Counted from the first letter of the stretch, positions 1 to 13,741 are shown. The stretch: 64,000 nucleotides of DNA from Diploscapter coronatus (GCA_964036155.1 OZ038422.1:36107201-36171200), one strand, 5' to 3'. Notes: generated by a model from the letters alone, not told the origin. Made by a program: numbers and translations.

Positions 1-747
1 TTCTTAAAACTGTGATCTGCTGAGAAAATGCAACTAAAATTCGGTGAATACGCAGGCAATTAATAATGAAAGTTTCATCCATGAGTATAATCTATTTCAA
101 AAGGAAGAATATGTAAAAAAAAAAAAAAAAAAAAACACATTCGTCTGACACTGGTAGAAAGTGTCGAAGTAAAAGAAAACTTCGATCTACCTTCACATGA
201 AGTGGGCAGTTGAATAGGCAGAAGGACAGTGTCGCATCGCTTGTTAGCCGCAACAGGCATGTACGCTCGGCAGCAAAAAGGCATTACAGCACCGATGTCC
301 GGGGGATGAGGAAGGCCCTGCATAAATAACACAAGTCAATTACGTCGTGTCTAGTTCCTAGAAAGATTTCATTCTGACGAAATCAATTATTTCAGATTCA
401 GATAAAATAAAATCCTCCAATAATATGATCTTATGAAAATTGAATAATCGACTACACCGCAAAACTATCGAATTCACTAATTTTTTTTTTTTTCGATGGA
501 GTTTAAAAAAAGAAACAGAAAAAGATGGCTCTATAAGAATTCCAATGAAATAGCATTGAATGAAGTGAGTAATTTGAAATACCTTGTCACGAAAAAACGC
601 TCTGAGCGTGCCCGTCACCAAACAGAGCATCATCTCGAAAGTGGACGCCCTGAGCAGCTTCTCTGCCCGATTGATCATCTCGGGCGATGGAATCGACATC
701 CAACACTGACGGCGACGGGACACCGACACTGGGGCTGCTGGAATCAT
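1..747 (-). CDS. Partial unrecognised gene, runs off left edge
   Basis: Two exons join in phase on the minus strand: 747-583 (donor AAG|gtattt) and 317-191 (acceptor ttatgcag|, donor GAAG|gtagat). They encode about 97 residues; the rest lies beyond base 1. The first exon opens at an ATG at 747, but this could be an internal Met, because the stop of the upstream gene is only 183 bp away and other frames are also open there. The second exon is cysteine-rich (residue pairs such as FCCRAYMP and PTSCEG). I recognise no family. The short gap after the preceding minus-strand gene would fit a downstream operon gene, but I see no strong trans-splice acceptor just upstream of the ATG. The open frames and matching phase support coding; the identity is unknown. 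Confidence 0.45.
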
Positions 748-929
748 GGATCATGGTCATTCCCATCGAGATAATTGCGAGATAAATAATATCAAAGAAT
801 TGCTGCCTATTCATAATAATCACACGTTTTGTCAGTGCAGAATAAGTTTGTACTGCTAACATCCCTGGTTCATAATGAAACAAAAATGTTGACATTATGT
901 AGATTTTTTTGTTTTGTTTTTTTTTAAAT

Positions 930-3237
930 TCAAATGGTCCAACCTTCATTTAGCAGTGAACTTCCTCTGGAGCTGGCTTTCCCCTCGACGACCACTTCCT
1001 CAGGCACATTCTCCATCAGAATCGATGACGCTGTGTCATCGTTCCCACCGTTGCCTGTAGCTGTTCCCGATTTTATCCTGCGTCTAAAATTTGTCAATAT
1101 TTTCGGCTTAAAACTCCAATTTGGCGAAAAATTTAATACAAAGACTGAGAAAAATCGGAAGGATGAATCAGAAAAACTTTTCTTATTTTATAATTTTCCA
1201 GTCAAATGCATGAATATTAGAAAATGTCTTTTAAATGAATAAAAACACATAAAAACAGTAAATTTGACCGATTTCTTTGCGGCGTCTTGCACTTCGTCTC
1301 GACGTACTTCCAAATCGCACTCTGCCTCTTCAGAGCCAGTCCGACGATCGAAGTTATTCCGAATGTGAAAAACTAAAAAAATCATTGACTGATTTAAAAT
1401 AAACTCAACTTACCCTAGAATATGCACAAATTGAATACTGAAGTGAAGGAAATCGTTGCACTGGAAACAGAAACGGGAAATGGGGCTGTGGTTCGATCTG
1501 AAAATTGGAAAATTATGGAATGATTTCCAAAATCCCTTATCTTCTTTCTTCAACATCGAGTATATTTTTCTCTGAAGAATCAATGAAACGACTAGGATTA
1601 CGTATCAAAGTTCAAAAGAAAATGACAAATGCTATACATTCAGATAGAATGTTTGAAAAGTGAAAATCCATAAACAAACCTCAAATCCGATTTTTGAATT
1701 ACAGAAAAGGCAGTGGATTCGCGAGAGACACAGACTGGCAGAGTTCGATGGACAGCATATGATTAGCACTGTTCGCTCGATGCCCTGCAAGATAGAACAT
1801 TTTCGTATTGAAAAATCAAAATGAAGACTCGAAATCAATTTCTTTCTCGTTCTCGAAAAATCTCCATTCATCGTATTGAACAGGGAGCAAAGATAATCGG
1901 GCTCAAATAATCAACTTGCCCTATGAGTGCACCCATTGACGATGTGCACAGTGGCCTGCTGATTCCACTCCGTCTGCAGCTCATTCAGCACTATTTGAAG
2001 CTCCTTTTCGTTCGATATGCGTCGTTGACTGAATGTGAAATTCTCGCTCGAGAACAAATCAAATGAGAAAAACGGGTCATTTTCTATAAATGAATCGGTT
2101 TTCGAATATCAATATACTGACAGAAAAAATACGAGTTTATGAAAATTATGTCAGCAAAATTCATGATCATTTAGAAATAGAAGAATACAAATCGCTCACT
2201 TTTGATTCCAGACCCTAACGATGTCACCCGTGGAATTGTCGATATTATGCAGTGAGCTGGAGAGGGAAGGGGAGAGGGAAACACCCGTGAAAATCGAGGC
2301 ACAGGGAAGGCTGCTCAGCTAGAAAAAAATTATATGAAACAATATATTTCATTTTTCTGGAAAATGGATTCAGTTGAATCTCGAATTGGAAGTCATTGAG
2401 ATTGACAATTATTCATAGATAGTTTTTCGCCTACAATTTGGTCGAACTTTTTTAGTCTTGAAAGTCGATATTTCGAAAATCACAAATTCAACGTGACGAC
2501 GTCACAGGGGATAAAGATGAGGAGATAATTCCTCTAGGCTAAATCTAATTCGTATAAAAATCATGAGGAAAACTAATCCGTAATTCGAATTAATGAGAGA
2601 TTTTAGGATCTAGTCTCGTGAGGAGTGGATTATTCGCCTACCTGTTCACTGAGCTGGGTCAAATCAGCATCGCCGGTCAGAAACAGGACAGAGATTTCTG
2701 GACTTCGAGGCTGGTTCAAGGGCCAGCTGTGAGAGCACACACTGAAATTGCAGCATTTCGAATTAATGCATAAAAATTAGTTGTTTTTCTTCAATCTTTT
2801 TCCTGTAAATGTCAGCCAATTCTGTTCATTTTTCGGTAAAGAAGTAAGAGGTGCGCAAAAAAAAACGATTATGAAAAAAGCTGTGCATAGTCTCTACTTA
2901 ACTTCGAGAAACTAAAACTTCTGGGGGAAAAATGACTTCGACATTAAATTTGTAAACCTTTCAACTTCGTCCACCTTTGGTATAGAATATTCAAGAAAGA
3001 AAGAAAGAAAAAAACGACTTACGTTCTGTTGAACTGCCACCTTCGGGATTTCCTCTTGACGAAGCCGACGCATCGGAAGACGAGAAAGACAGGCGAGAAT
3101 ATGACCAGACAGAGGAGCAGTAGCAGGGAGAGCAGCAGGCCGAGCAGACCGGACACGAAGGACCACGACACTGCACCCCGCTCTCGCACCAGGGGAGGGC
3201 TGCGGAACGAGGACGGAGCCCCCGAGGAGGGTGGCAT
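930..3237 (-). CDS. Unrecognised membrane protein with a long hydrophobic segment
   Basis: Eight exons, all in phase: 3237-3023, 2741-2642, 2318-2200, 2028-1920, 1784-1680, 1497-1414, 1372-1269, 1077-930, giving about 327 residues. A potential trans-splice acceptor (caatcag|) lies 15 nt before the chosen ATG. Residues about 20-52 form a very hydrophobic leucine/valine-rich membrane segment, followed by a basic stretch (VKRKSRRWQ). There is no N-terminal signal peptide. A second, weaker hydrophobic stretch lies near residues 245-265 (FFTFGITSIVGLAL). The middle region has alternating hydrophobic strands (ISVLFLTGD, TVLIICCPS) and loosely recalls cytoplasmic signalling domains such as SEFIR, but the resemblance is too weak to assert. 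The intron after 1920 has a GC donor (AGG|gcaagt). No family recognised. The next gene to the left is on the same strand 183 bp away. Confidence 0.7.
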
Positions 3238-6200
3238 CCGAATCCACGAATTTGCCTGATTGGCTAATCGACTAATTGACCTAGATGCTGGATGATTCTA
3301 CAACGATGGAAGAGGTTGCACGCTGAAAATCGCACAAATTCTCGACGAAATACGAGAACAAACGATTTTGATTGAAAGTAGCGAAATGACGATAAAACAA
3401 ATAAAAGATACGAAAAACGAGAATGCGAAAACGTTTGGGGGATATTTTGAAAACAAAAACAAAAAAAAACTGATGAAGGAAATTCGAAATTTGTTGTGAG
3501 ATTTGCAGCTCGAAAACATGTGAAACAAGTGACATTTGCACGCTGCGCGAACTCGACGAAACAGGTGAATTGGAGAAGAAATTGAGCAGGGAAGAGGAGA
3601 AGGAATTTTCTGCAGCAAAAATAAAAATCGAATAGAAAAATGAAAAATGCAAAACATGAAGAGAGAATTTGACTCGTTCTCGGCTTTGTAAACATTCTGC
3701 GTATTTTAGAAGGAAGAGTAAAGGAAATGAAGAAATTCGAAAGAACAAAACGATCTTTGTGATCAAAATGATAAAAAATACGCAAACCGAAATAAAAATA
3801 AAAATTAAAATTAAAATGAAAATGCAAGAATTGTGGTTTTCTTTCGGAAAATCAGAATTTTGTCTGCTTACAATTTGGAATCTGAAGTTTCACATTAGCT
3901 GCTGAGAAGATACAATTCGATTAGTATTTCAGAGACTAAAAGCTGAATAGTGGGAAAGATATATTTTTACGATTAAGAAGAATGAAATGAATCGATACAT
4001 GGCATAGTGCACTAGTTACCCTCAAGTTACTCATCTTTTTGTAAAAGTGACCTCTTGTTCTTGAAAATAGCACGGGGAAGAGAAAAAGGATAGTTTCTAC
4101 AAAAGAGTAAGAGTAACTAGTGCAGAAAGCCCCATATATGAACAACTCATATTCTTGCAAAGTATGCATAATTCTGCTAGCCTGGATGACAAACAATTAG
4201 CAGTGCATTTCAGATTCGCATATATCCCAGAGTTTGGCATAAATAATTTGCCTAATTGCGATGTCTCCCCCCTTCTTTCTTCAAATTTTTATTCCACGTT
4301 TCCTTAATTCTTTGTCTCATTTGTCCGTTTCCCGTTTCCGCCTTCAATTCAGGCAGACAGCATTTCGAGGAAAGGGGGAGCAGAGGAATCGAAACAACCC
4401 ACAAATTGCATTAGCATTCGAGTAGAGAAGCGAGAGGAGAACCACCACCACCAAATCCAATCACAAAACAAACAGCGCCAAAAGGTAAATCAAAGGGCGA
4501 GGGGAAGAGGATGTCTGTGAGCCAACAGATCACTCAACAGATCCGAACCAAATTGAAGATCGCATTATATTACATTGAAACGGGAAAAGTTCTACAAATC
4601 AATGAAGATCAACCAACACTCTTTAGTGATGACCAAGTTGAAACTCTCTAATAATGTGAGTAAAGAGTATTTCCATCTCATCAATCAAACATTCCTCTTC
4701 TCAGATCGGAAAATTGCAGGCTTGCTTGAAGAAAACACAAACCAATCAACAAATCATAGATTCGAATCCGATCAAATGAGATTCAAAACCTAACTTATCA
4801 TTCAGAAAGATGATAACCGAAAATAGAACATTAACCTGCAGAATTGAATGTGAAGAGGAAAAATTCGTCTGAAAATGACAAGAACGAGAATATTCAGGCT
4901 GTCAGAAGCAGAACATAGGTGGAGCAAGAGAAAGTTAAGTATCTCTATCTTTTCTGTTTGTTCAAATCACAAGTTTCAATCATAGACAATATCAAGAGTC
5001 AGAAAAGAAGAGGAGTGTAATCTTTAGAAAATTAGCTCAAATCATAACTGCAGTATTCTTGGCATCTTGCTCTTTTGTCTTTCCTGACGTCTCCTCTTCT
5101 CACTTCTCTGTGTAAGACCTGTCATTCTGATGCGATGATGCAACGGAAGGTGACGACAAGGAATAATGCAAAATGAAGAATGAAGAAATGTGGAACGAAT
5201 GATGAAGAGCAAAGAAGTTACAATAACTCGATAACTCTCGAGTAGTTGAGAAAGAATGATAAATGAGATCGGAAAAGTATTTTCCACTTGATTATATCAC
5301 GTGCGAGTTTTCATTTCATTTCATAAAAATATGTCAAAGGAAACGATGCCTGATAAAATCAGAAATGATGAACAGAAATTTTATTAAAAATTCGGAAGAA
5401 AAAATCAAAATGATATATCACTTCACACAACTGGTTGAAATAAGTTCAGTGAAAGAAACGAGAATAAAATTGCATAGTACGATGAAAAATCGAAACGAAA
5501 ATGATATGAATAAGCTGTGAAATTGAATTAATGGCAGCGAAAAAAAAGTCCACATTCTTGGGAAAGCCAAAAGTGCGAATGAAATGATATTCGAAAATTG
5601 CTTTGAAGCGACACAGAAATTGATGCCTTAATGATAAGGAGAGTGGTCGTAAACCGTGAACGTTCTCTTGTTCAACAGGGCTTATCGATATGCGTAAAAG
5701 GAAATACACATAGAGAAGCGGATACTGAACTGTACTTCGAGTGGTTATTTCACGGAAAAGTAAGCATAAAGACGGGCAGGCAAACTTCAATCCGTAGAAA
5801 CTAAAGAAGATCAGATGAAAAAGCGATAGAAAGGAGTTTGCTTCGAATTGCCAATTGCTCAATGCATATTTTAGGGTAAAGCATGATTTTTCGAAAGATA
5901 TGCCATATTTAGGCATGGAACACCCAGTGCATGGATTGTAGTCGAAGAAAGGTGAGCAATCGACTCGACAAATTGACATTGTTAGTGCAAATGTGAGGGA
6001 AAAAGATGAAATGATTAGACGAAGGACTCACTCAAGCTGCAGATGACAGAGGTGAAATATATGGAATTACAAGGGGAGGGGGTATGAGACGGCATAGAGA
6101 AAGGGAAAGGAAAGAAGAAGAAGCAGAGAGAAAGAAAGAGAAGAGAGGACACAGGGCAAGGACGCAGAGTTGGATCGATGGACAGAGAAGCGAGGCAAGA

Positions 6201-9200
6201 AATTGAAAAAAGAGGAGGGAAAATGAGATTTCAAAAATCCGTCGGAAGAAAAAGCGAAGCACAAATCAGAGGAAGGGATCAAGTTGCGCGTTGTTCTTTG
6301 TGAATCAGCAAACAATCACAGTCTGTGTCATATGTAATTGGAGCACATTGCAATCACTTTGAGCTGTTCGCTTTCATTTCTGCCATTTTCATCGTTTTCA
6401 TAGGGCAGAAGCGGCGCGAACTTTCATTTTCTAGAATATTAAGCTTTCACGTATTTCAAACTCTTCTTTCTGATTATCTTCCTTATCGTGCAGGATGAGT
6501 ATCGATATATTTTTCATAGCTGTATATGTTTCTATCGATCTCAGAGTTCTGTTTTATCTTTCCAATATTCACTCTTCCACCTTTGATCAATTCCCTGACT
6601 CATCGATTTCCATTGTTTGCCAAGTAATAGGTTGGTTTATGGATGGTATGGATAGGTTTTGATTTTCCCGCCAAAATGGTTCACAAAGACAGCCGCTGTT
6701 GTCGTTTCTGCCTGTCTGAGCGACCTCTAACCGACTGTCTTTCTTCCTTCCTTCCCCTTGCCTTTATGAGATATGCCTGTGTTTGAGCGGTGCTTGCATT
6801 TATCGATCGGCTTTGCCTGGCTCTGTCTCCGTTCCTGTTTAGATCCGTCGAATTTCAGTCGGTGTGGTCTCTTTCTCTGTCCCTGTTCTGTTTTCCTTGT
6901 TCTCTTATTTTCACTCTGCTTTCCCAGCTGCGTCCCTCCCTGCAATTCACATTCTTGTTCGTTTTTCTACCTAAACCTAAAATTTTATTCAATCAAACAA
7001 ATGTCAATTCATTTTCCTCAATAATCTACGTCATATTCATTTTCATTAATGCCATTTCCTGATTTCTCCTGTCTCCTTTACATAATAAATCCCAATTCTT
7101 TTGAGCTACATTTTTTCTGCTCTGAATTTTAACGAATCTCGGGAATTCTGTCAGAATTAAATTGTCAGCGCCTCATCAAAACGAATGGAACGAGAGAGGG
7201 AACGTAGAAGGGGTTTTCGATCGAAAATGGCTGCTTCTGGAATAGCGTCCTCCTTCCTAATTTAGCAGCAGTTTCATCAGCCCCTCCTCTCTGTGCTCTC
7301 TCAATTTCTAATGTATTCATTTTTATCTCCGATTCGTTTCGAAATATCCCCATTTCCAGTCTAATTTGTCAATTCCTCTATCCGCCTATCTGCCACTTGC
7401 TCTGCCCTTCAATGCCCTCTCACTTCTAATTTCCATCCATTGATCGCAGCATATTTGCACACAGGGTAGCCATCACCTATTATGAGAAATTTCACATTAT
7501 TTTGTGAAACCTTCTCACCTTTTATTATGCTTCGTCATTTCTCAACCTATTTAGGATTTATAAAAAAAAAAATTGGTAGTTTTATTTATCGAATTTAGTT
7601 TCATTAGATTGACGTGTATATATCATATATGCTCTAAATTTTAATTTTAAGTAGTCACTTTTGACCCAATTGATCTTATCTCCTGATCTGAATGCTCAAA
7701 TGATCACTTTTTATCAACTTTCTCGTCAGACTTTGGAGCATAGTTAAAGTGAAACGCATGTCCTATGATAGCTACATTTTTATAAATAAGATCTATCTAT
7801 TATTTACCTAGAAACTCTAGAAGTGGATTGCTCGATAATCATCTACTCCTCTACTTACAACTTGTTTATTTGTATAAACCATTTGACAGCCCTATCATCT
7901 GCTGTTAGCTACTGCACTCTGCCACAGATAACCAGATAACAAAACAGTGCAGTCATTCACTTGACCTTCCGAAACATATGCACTTACCAAACGATATCTT
8001 TAGCTTCAAAAATCTTCTAAACTTTAATAGATAAAAACTTTATTCAGCAATATAGCTTCATCTTAGCTGAAAATTTGTTACTATATTAGTTAGGCATGTT
8101 TACATGTGTTATTGCATCCAGCTTATTTCACAGAGCAATAATTAAATTTGTTGAAACTCATTTCATCTTCACGACTATTCTCTACCTTTGTTTAGCATAT
8201 CTTCATATTCTGTTAACTAGATCGATTTGAAATATTTATATCATCCTACTTTATAGTATTGAGGTTCGAGAAGAAAAATCTTTCATTTTCCTACGACATT
8301 CCCCGTCTCGTTTCACATAGTAGTTGTCACAATGTGTGTCTTCCTTCCATCCATTTGTTTTGCAGTGATTATCCATCTCTACTCTTCTTCTCGCTGCTCT
8401 TCCACCTTTGTCCCTTCCCCTCTCCTCGGTTATTCCTAACTCATTAGTCAATTCGTTCATAGCCGCAGAGCCACAGCCCTGCAAACACTCCTCCTTCCAT
8501 CTTTCCCTTCCCTCTCCTGGCCTGTCCTCTCCTCAATCGAAACCAAATGTCCCATGCCCAATGCTTGCATCTCCAGTCATCAGCTGAATTTATTTTATTT
8601 TATCCCCTTTCCTCTAGTCCTCTAGCTATACGTCTAATTTTCATCTGCATCATGTGCTTTTCTTATAAAAATTTATCTGGTTGTTTTTTTTTTTTCGAAA
8701 AATGCCTACGAGATCATCCCAACTGAAATTGCTATCGATCTCAAGTTGATTTTCACGAAAATATTGCCACATTTCATTTTAGTTGGATCGCTTTCCTTAA
8801 AACTTCGGCAAGAATCTGATGATTTTTTTTTTTAAATCTGCTGTTACGGAGATAAGGGAGTCTTCTATTATGGGCGCCATATTTTCAAATTTCAGATCAT
8901 TCTCTTCAAATTATTATTCATAATATTGTCAGTAGTTCTTCTAAATGCCTACCACCTCTTTCATTGGATTACGTTGCATTATCAATGCATAATAATACAC
9001 ATCTGCAATATAATAAACCATTCATTCGAATGTCGAACTTTTCTCCTATTGTCTGAATTCAAATGCATCTGTTGTTCTGGTTCTTCTCTGTCCACTCAAC
9101 TACCAGATCGGTTAGTTGATTGGATCAGTTCAAGTACCAAGTGCATCTTGTACTCTTCTCTTCCAGTTCCCAGTTGATCTCATTTGTATGTGCTTTGTCT

Positions 9201-10081
9201 CGGTCTTTTCGTACTGCTCTTTGCTTTGCCTTCTTTCGACATCTGCCTCTTCCGTTTCAACTACTCTTTTTCCCCTTTTAGCTCAATTCGAGAATCACAA
9301 ATTCAGCGTTGAGTTTGGGGGATTTTCATCGAAGACAAACGACATTGGTTTGAAATAAAAGAACTTTCTTGAATTACATTGTCGAAGTAGAATCATTACA
9401 AAGTACAGCCGGTTCAAATGCTGATCTTCAATTCAATGTTAACTTTGAAAGAAGTACTTCAATGAACTCCAGCTTTTCAATATCCTCACTTTGTGAAAAA
9501 TTTAAAGCATTTTGAAATTCTACTGACCGTATAAATCTTACAATTAAAAGGGAAATAAATTAATTCCAGTTTTTTTCGGCATTCTAACTTCACGTAAAAG
9601 CTTGCCAATTCATGGGATATGCCGATGTTTCAATCATAAAGCAGGAAAATTCTATGAAGTTCAACTTTCCAATATGCACACTTTTCTGTCAGTTTATCTG
9701 CGCCCTCGTCGTCCCTCTAATCACCCTTTAGGAAGTCCCCCTGCAACCTCATTCCTCCTTCCTCCCTTCCTTCCTTCCATCCAGCTATCTCCTCTCCCAT
9801 CTTTGTTGTCTTTTCCTTTTCTGGTCAAATTCGCTATCTTTGTCCCTCCTTTCCTCTTCCTCTTCTTTTCCTATTTTACTCATCTCCAATTTCCTCAAAT
9901 CTCCATGACTTTACAGTTTATTTATTTCGTTTTATGAGTTTCATTTGAACTGAGTTTCATGCATCGAAATCTCCGTGAGACGAATTCACATCAATTTTCG
10001 ATACCTTTTAGTTTTATTTCCATCATTTTGATGATGATTTAAAGCAATTTTAAAGAATCGCTTTTCAGACTCTTCATCAAC
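3238..10081. other. Gene-poor 6.8 kb interval between divergent genes
   Basis: I see no convincing gene here. The plus strand is purine-rich from about 4200 to 6300 (GA/AAG tracts) and switches to pyrimidine-rich from about 6500 to 9950 (CT/TTC tracts), with a mixed stretch around 6300-6650. Many open frames result from this bias and read as runs of F, S, L and R. The region probably holds the 5' regulatory sequence of the minus gene at 3237 and the plus gene at 10082. Confidence 0.6.
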
Positions 10082-11723
10082 ATGTCATTTGAAGAGCTCT
10101 ATGATAGTTGTTTTCGGAATGTGTCGTTGATCAAAGTATCCAAGGTAAGACTTCATTGATTTATACAAATTATGCAATGAAGCTCATAAAAATGTCTGGA
10201 AAAACTGATCTTCGTTATCACATTGTCTACTTTAGAAGGATAAAGAGCCGGATGCGCCTTCTTCTTTGCTCGTCACTCTGAATCACGTGATGGCCACCTC
10301 GACGAATGTGGTCTTCTTCCTGACGGCACAGAATCGGGGGGCCGAATTGGCGCTCAAATTGGACCATTTGGTCAAAAAGCGAAACGAGAAGTGTGACAAG
10401 GATAAACCGCAAAGGTTAGCGGCACGAATTTATTAGATTATTTTTTCCTAAAAAAATCTGCGAAAATTTCGTTTTATTTGTTAGGTTGAGCAAGATACGA
10501 TTCGAAATTCTACTATTTTTCCCAAAGATCTCGGTTGTTTTCTCATATTGCTCGAGATAACCGACTTTATGATCCGGAACGGACATTAAACGAGCCAGAA
10601 AGTGGACGGACCACCAGCTCTGCTGGCTGTCTGAATGCATTCTGACTGCTGTTTCGATGTAAAGTCTGCAGAGAAGAGATTTCTCGCTGTTGCACATTAA
10701 ATTTGAATGTTTTGTAATATTCAGCGAGTCTAACATATGGAAGCGAAAAAATGATGCAAGGGAGATAAAAATCATGAGAGCTCAAAGTTGCTTTGTTTTT
10801 TATGCTTATGAAAAATCCTGATTCCTCATATGGGTCAAGTTTATTCCATCGACCGTTCACTTGGAGACCATGCATATTATATTCACATCATCCTAGTTGT
10901 AAGAATTCCTTGCAAATTATGAAATTTCAAAACTCTTCTCAAAATGCCATAAAGCTTGGAACAAAGAAAGGCAGCTGCAAATAGTGTCATTATGCTAAAG
11001 ACAACAGAAGCAGAGCCAGAGCAGTTTGTAACTTGTCGCTTAGAATGTTGCTTGAAGACTGAAAGGGCGAAGGGGACATTGAAGAATGACCGAGCAAATG
11101 GACGCTCGTTTTCGAGAAGAAGACGAGAAAAATGGGGCTGTAAAATGAATGGAAGGCAGAAGCAGAAACAGATAAGCACAAGGAAGGAAATGTGACTTGG
11201 CATCTGATTGAAGATCTAGCTTCTTTTTATATCTTTTTCAGTGATGAACATGAGGATCGGGCTTCAAAAATCTAAAATTAAAAAAACGCTTTTAGTAAAA
11301 AATATTCTTCCTAAGATTGAGGGTTAGAAAAGAGCTTAACTTCCGATTAAATTATAAAAATAATATTATCATTTTATGCCAGGTGGTATGATAGCAACTG
11401 AAGAAAGTACAAAATTTAGCTCCCCAGCTCGAATACGTCGGTTTTTTGGGATGAAGCGAAAAAAGTCGAAGAAGGATGGCGGCTTGTGCAACGAGGAAGT
11501 GACGAGCGTGATTCTGGTCGACACGGACTATCAGGCAGATGGGGAGACTGCAGGCACGATCCCCTTTGCTCAGCCTGGATGGTACATTTATGCTCCGCAA
11601 GCTGCTACGACCAAGGTAGACTTCAATATTCTGCTATTTTTTTTATATTGCTACTAGCACTAGAATTAGCCACTATCTTAAATCATGAAGTTCATCAAAT
11701 ATACTGAATTCATCAATTTTTCA

Positions 11724-11758
<35 letters not shown>

Positions 11759-13741
11759 AGAGCCGACTTTTGCGAGCACTAGGATTTGAATTTCCTCCGT
11801 CTCTAATCGTTGTTGATACCCTTTCTAAATCTGTTGTCACTACACAAGGAAGACGATATTTAGCTGAAGACATTGATGGGAATAATTTTCCATGGTTGGT
11901 CAAATTGATCTGAAACTTCTATTTTTTTAACTTTAGGTGGCCTCCTCACAGTAGTGATTTGTTGAAGGGAACATTGGTGAAAAGAGGCGGCGAAAAATTG
12001 GAATATTCGAGCTTGACCGAGACTGTTAGAGGATTTCTATTCGGAGCTCAATGGGTAGGCAATAAACTTCTTCATATTTCCATCACATTCCTTCATGAAG
12101 GTTATAAATGAAAATCGTTTCATTATTTTTCTAATATTTAATATTGTGATCTCGTTGAAAAAAGCGAATTCAGTGTCCTCCTGCCCGACTGTGGATCAAG
12201 CAGCTAATTCCCGTCTACGAATCACTACGATCCAATGGCAAATCCATCGAGTTGGTCTTCTGTTCTTCGGACAGGACTCAGGATGCATTCGATCAATTCC
12301 TCGAGCAGATGCCCTGGTCTGCATTCAGCTATGACACTGCAAAGACTCTGGCATTGACACGGTTGTGGAACGTTAGTGGTAGGTTTTTAATCTAAAATTT
12401 ACCATGTTGACTAGTTTCTTCGACAATAATAATTTACTTCTTGGAGAGTTCGATATTTCTTCTTTCCCAATACAATGTCTTCGCAAATCCTTAGATTTCT
12501 CAAATAACCTGTCTTTGAAAGGGCTTAGTTTATCCGATAATTAACTAGGCTATCATTGTTTGACGCAATCGCTTCTAGGAATACCCGCTTTATTGTTGGT
12601 GGATGACAAAGGCACTATCCTGTCTCGTCACGGTCGTTCTTCCCTTCTGTCCGATCCACTCGGTCAGTTATTCCCCTGGGGATTTCAATCCATGTACGAG
12701 CTCAACGAGCTGACGATGTGTCGACTGCGAGATGAGCCTTCCTTGATTCTATTTACCGGTAAGCGAGTTTACGATCACGCTAAAACTAGAAGAAAAGCTA
12801 AATTTTCACAATAAGGATGTTTTTCTAAATATTCCCAGTTGTGAAAGAAAAACATCACAAAATGAATGTTTTCAGAAGGTTCCCCCGAGGACATGCAATT
12901 TTCACTATCTGTATTGGATTCCGTAGCCAGACGATTATATGAAGAGAGAATACAGATTGAAGAGAAACGCGCCGAGGAAAGGGAGAAGAGGAAGGAAGAT
13001 CGAGAGAACTCGGAGAATGGAAACAGTCTCAGTAAATCATCGAGCAGTGATGAGTGCAGGTTGGAAATTTGTAATTTTCTAATGATTTTTTTTGTATATT
13101 TATAATGGAGATCAGCTTGAATTATGCCTATTTCATAAAGCCCAATTTACTTTGATTATTTTCTTTAAGAATCCTATAATTGCAGCTCAATCGACTCTTC
13201 GGAAATGACGATTCCTCCCCAGGCAGATCCACTGCAGATTCTCTACACGGCTGAAGATCCCATTTGTGATCATGTAATTCCTCCCTTTGATCTTCTAGAC
13301 TTATAAAAATAACTTTAGATCCTCGAGAAGATACTCGGTCTAGGCGATGCTCCACTGCCCTTGCTGTGCATCGTGGACGGACTGGCAGGGCAGTTCTGCA
13401 TTTGCGACGAACCCGATGTGTCCGAGCAGGTGGTCGGTCAGTTTGTCGAGGAATATCGAAGGGGAAAACTCAAATGGATCCCTCTGCCTGGTGCTAGAGA
13501 GCAAGCGGTATGCTCTTCCTTTCGATCGAGTCAACATTTCGCCTATTTCTTCAAACTACTCACTTTCAATGTCGAAATCAAAATGTTTTACATTTCTTCT
13601 TTATCATGGACATGAAGTCTATATAATTCTTTTTTTTTTCAGTCGAAAAATGGCGCCTCAACAATTCTGCAGCACACCCTAGTTTCGGAATCTCCTTCAC
13701 AAAACTCGCTCAGCGATGAGACCAAAACGGAATCAAGTTGA
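10082..13741 (+). CDS. Nucleoredoxin-like protein with CPPA active site
   Basis: Eleven exons: 10082-10144, 10236-10414, 11420-11615, 11761-11894, 11937-12054, 12174-12378, 12579-12758, 12876-13059, 13186-13273, 13319-13507, 13643-13741, giving about 544 residues. A trans-splice-like acceptor (cttttcag|) lies 15 nt before the ATG. The architecture follows animal nucleoredoxin: an N-terminal thioredoxin-fold region, then LIVVDTLSKSVVTTQGRR and FPW, then a central domain GFLFGAQWCPPARLW (motif about residues 230-234) with FCSSDRTQDAF, QMPW, GIPALLLVDDKG and FPWG, then a C-terminal redoxin-like region interrupted by a charged helix (about residues 375-405). Family members are thiol oxidoreductases in the cytosol that act on Wnt and other signalling partners. 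Here the second catalytic Cys is Ala and the first domain shows no CxxC, so classical disulfide reduction is doubtful. Exon 3 was set at 11420 because the earlier AG breaks phase. Poly(A) signal at 13995. Converges on the Kunitz gene. Confidence 0.85.

Noticed and set aside
3264..3827. Long minus-strand frame rich in F, S and R next to the membrane-protein gene
   Set aside because: It is a by-product of A/G-rich sequence on the opposite strand. A second frame is equally open in the same place, and nothing resembles a protein domain or an extracellular exon.
5446..5979. 177-codon open frame on the minus strand in the gene-poor region
   Set aside because: It has no splice context linking it to a neighbour, no recognisable domain, and a composition dominated by F, L and S as expected opposite a purine-rich strand. 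A single-exon gene cannot be fully excluded, but support is too weak.
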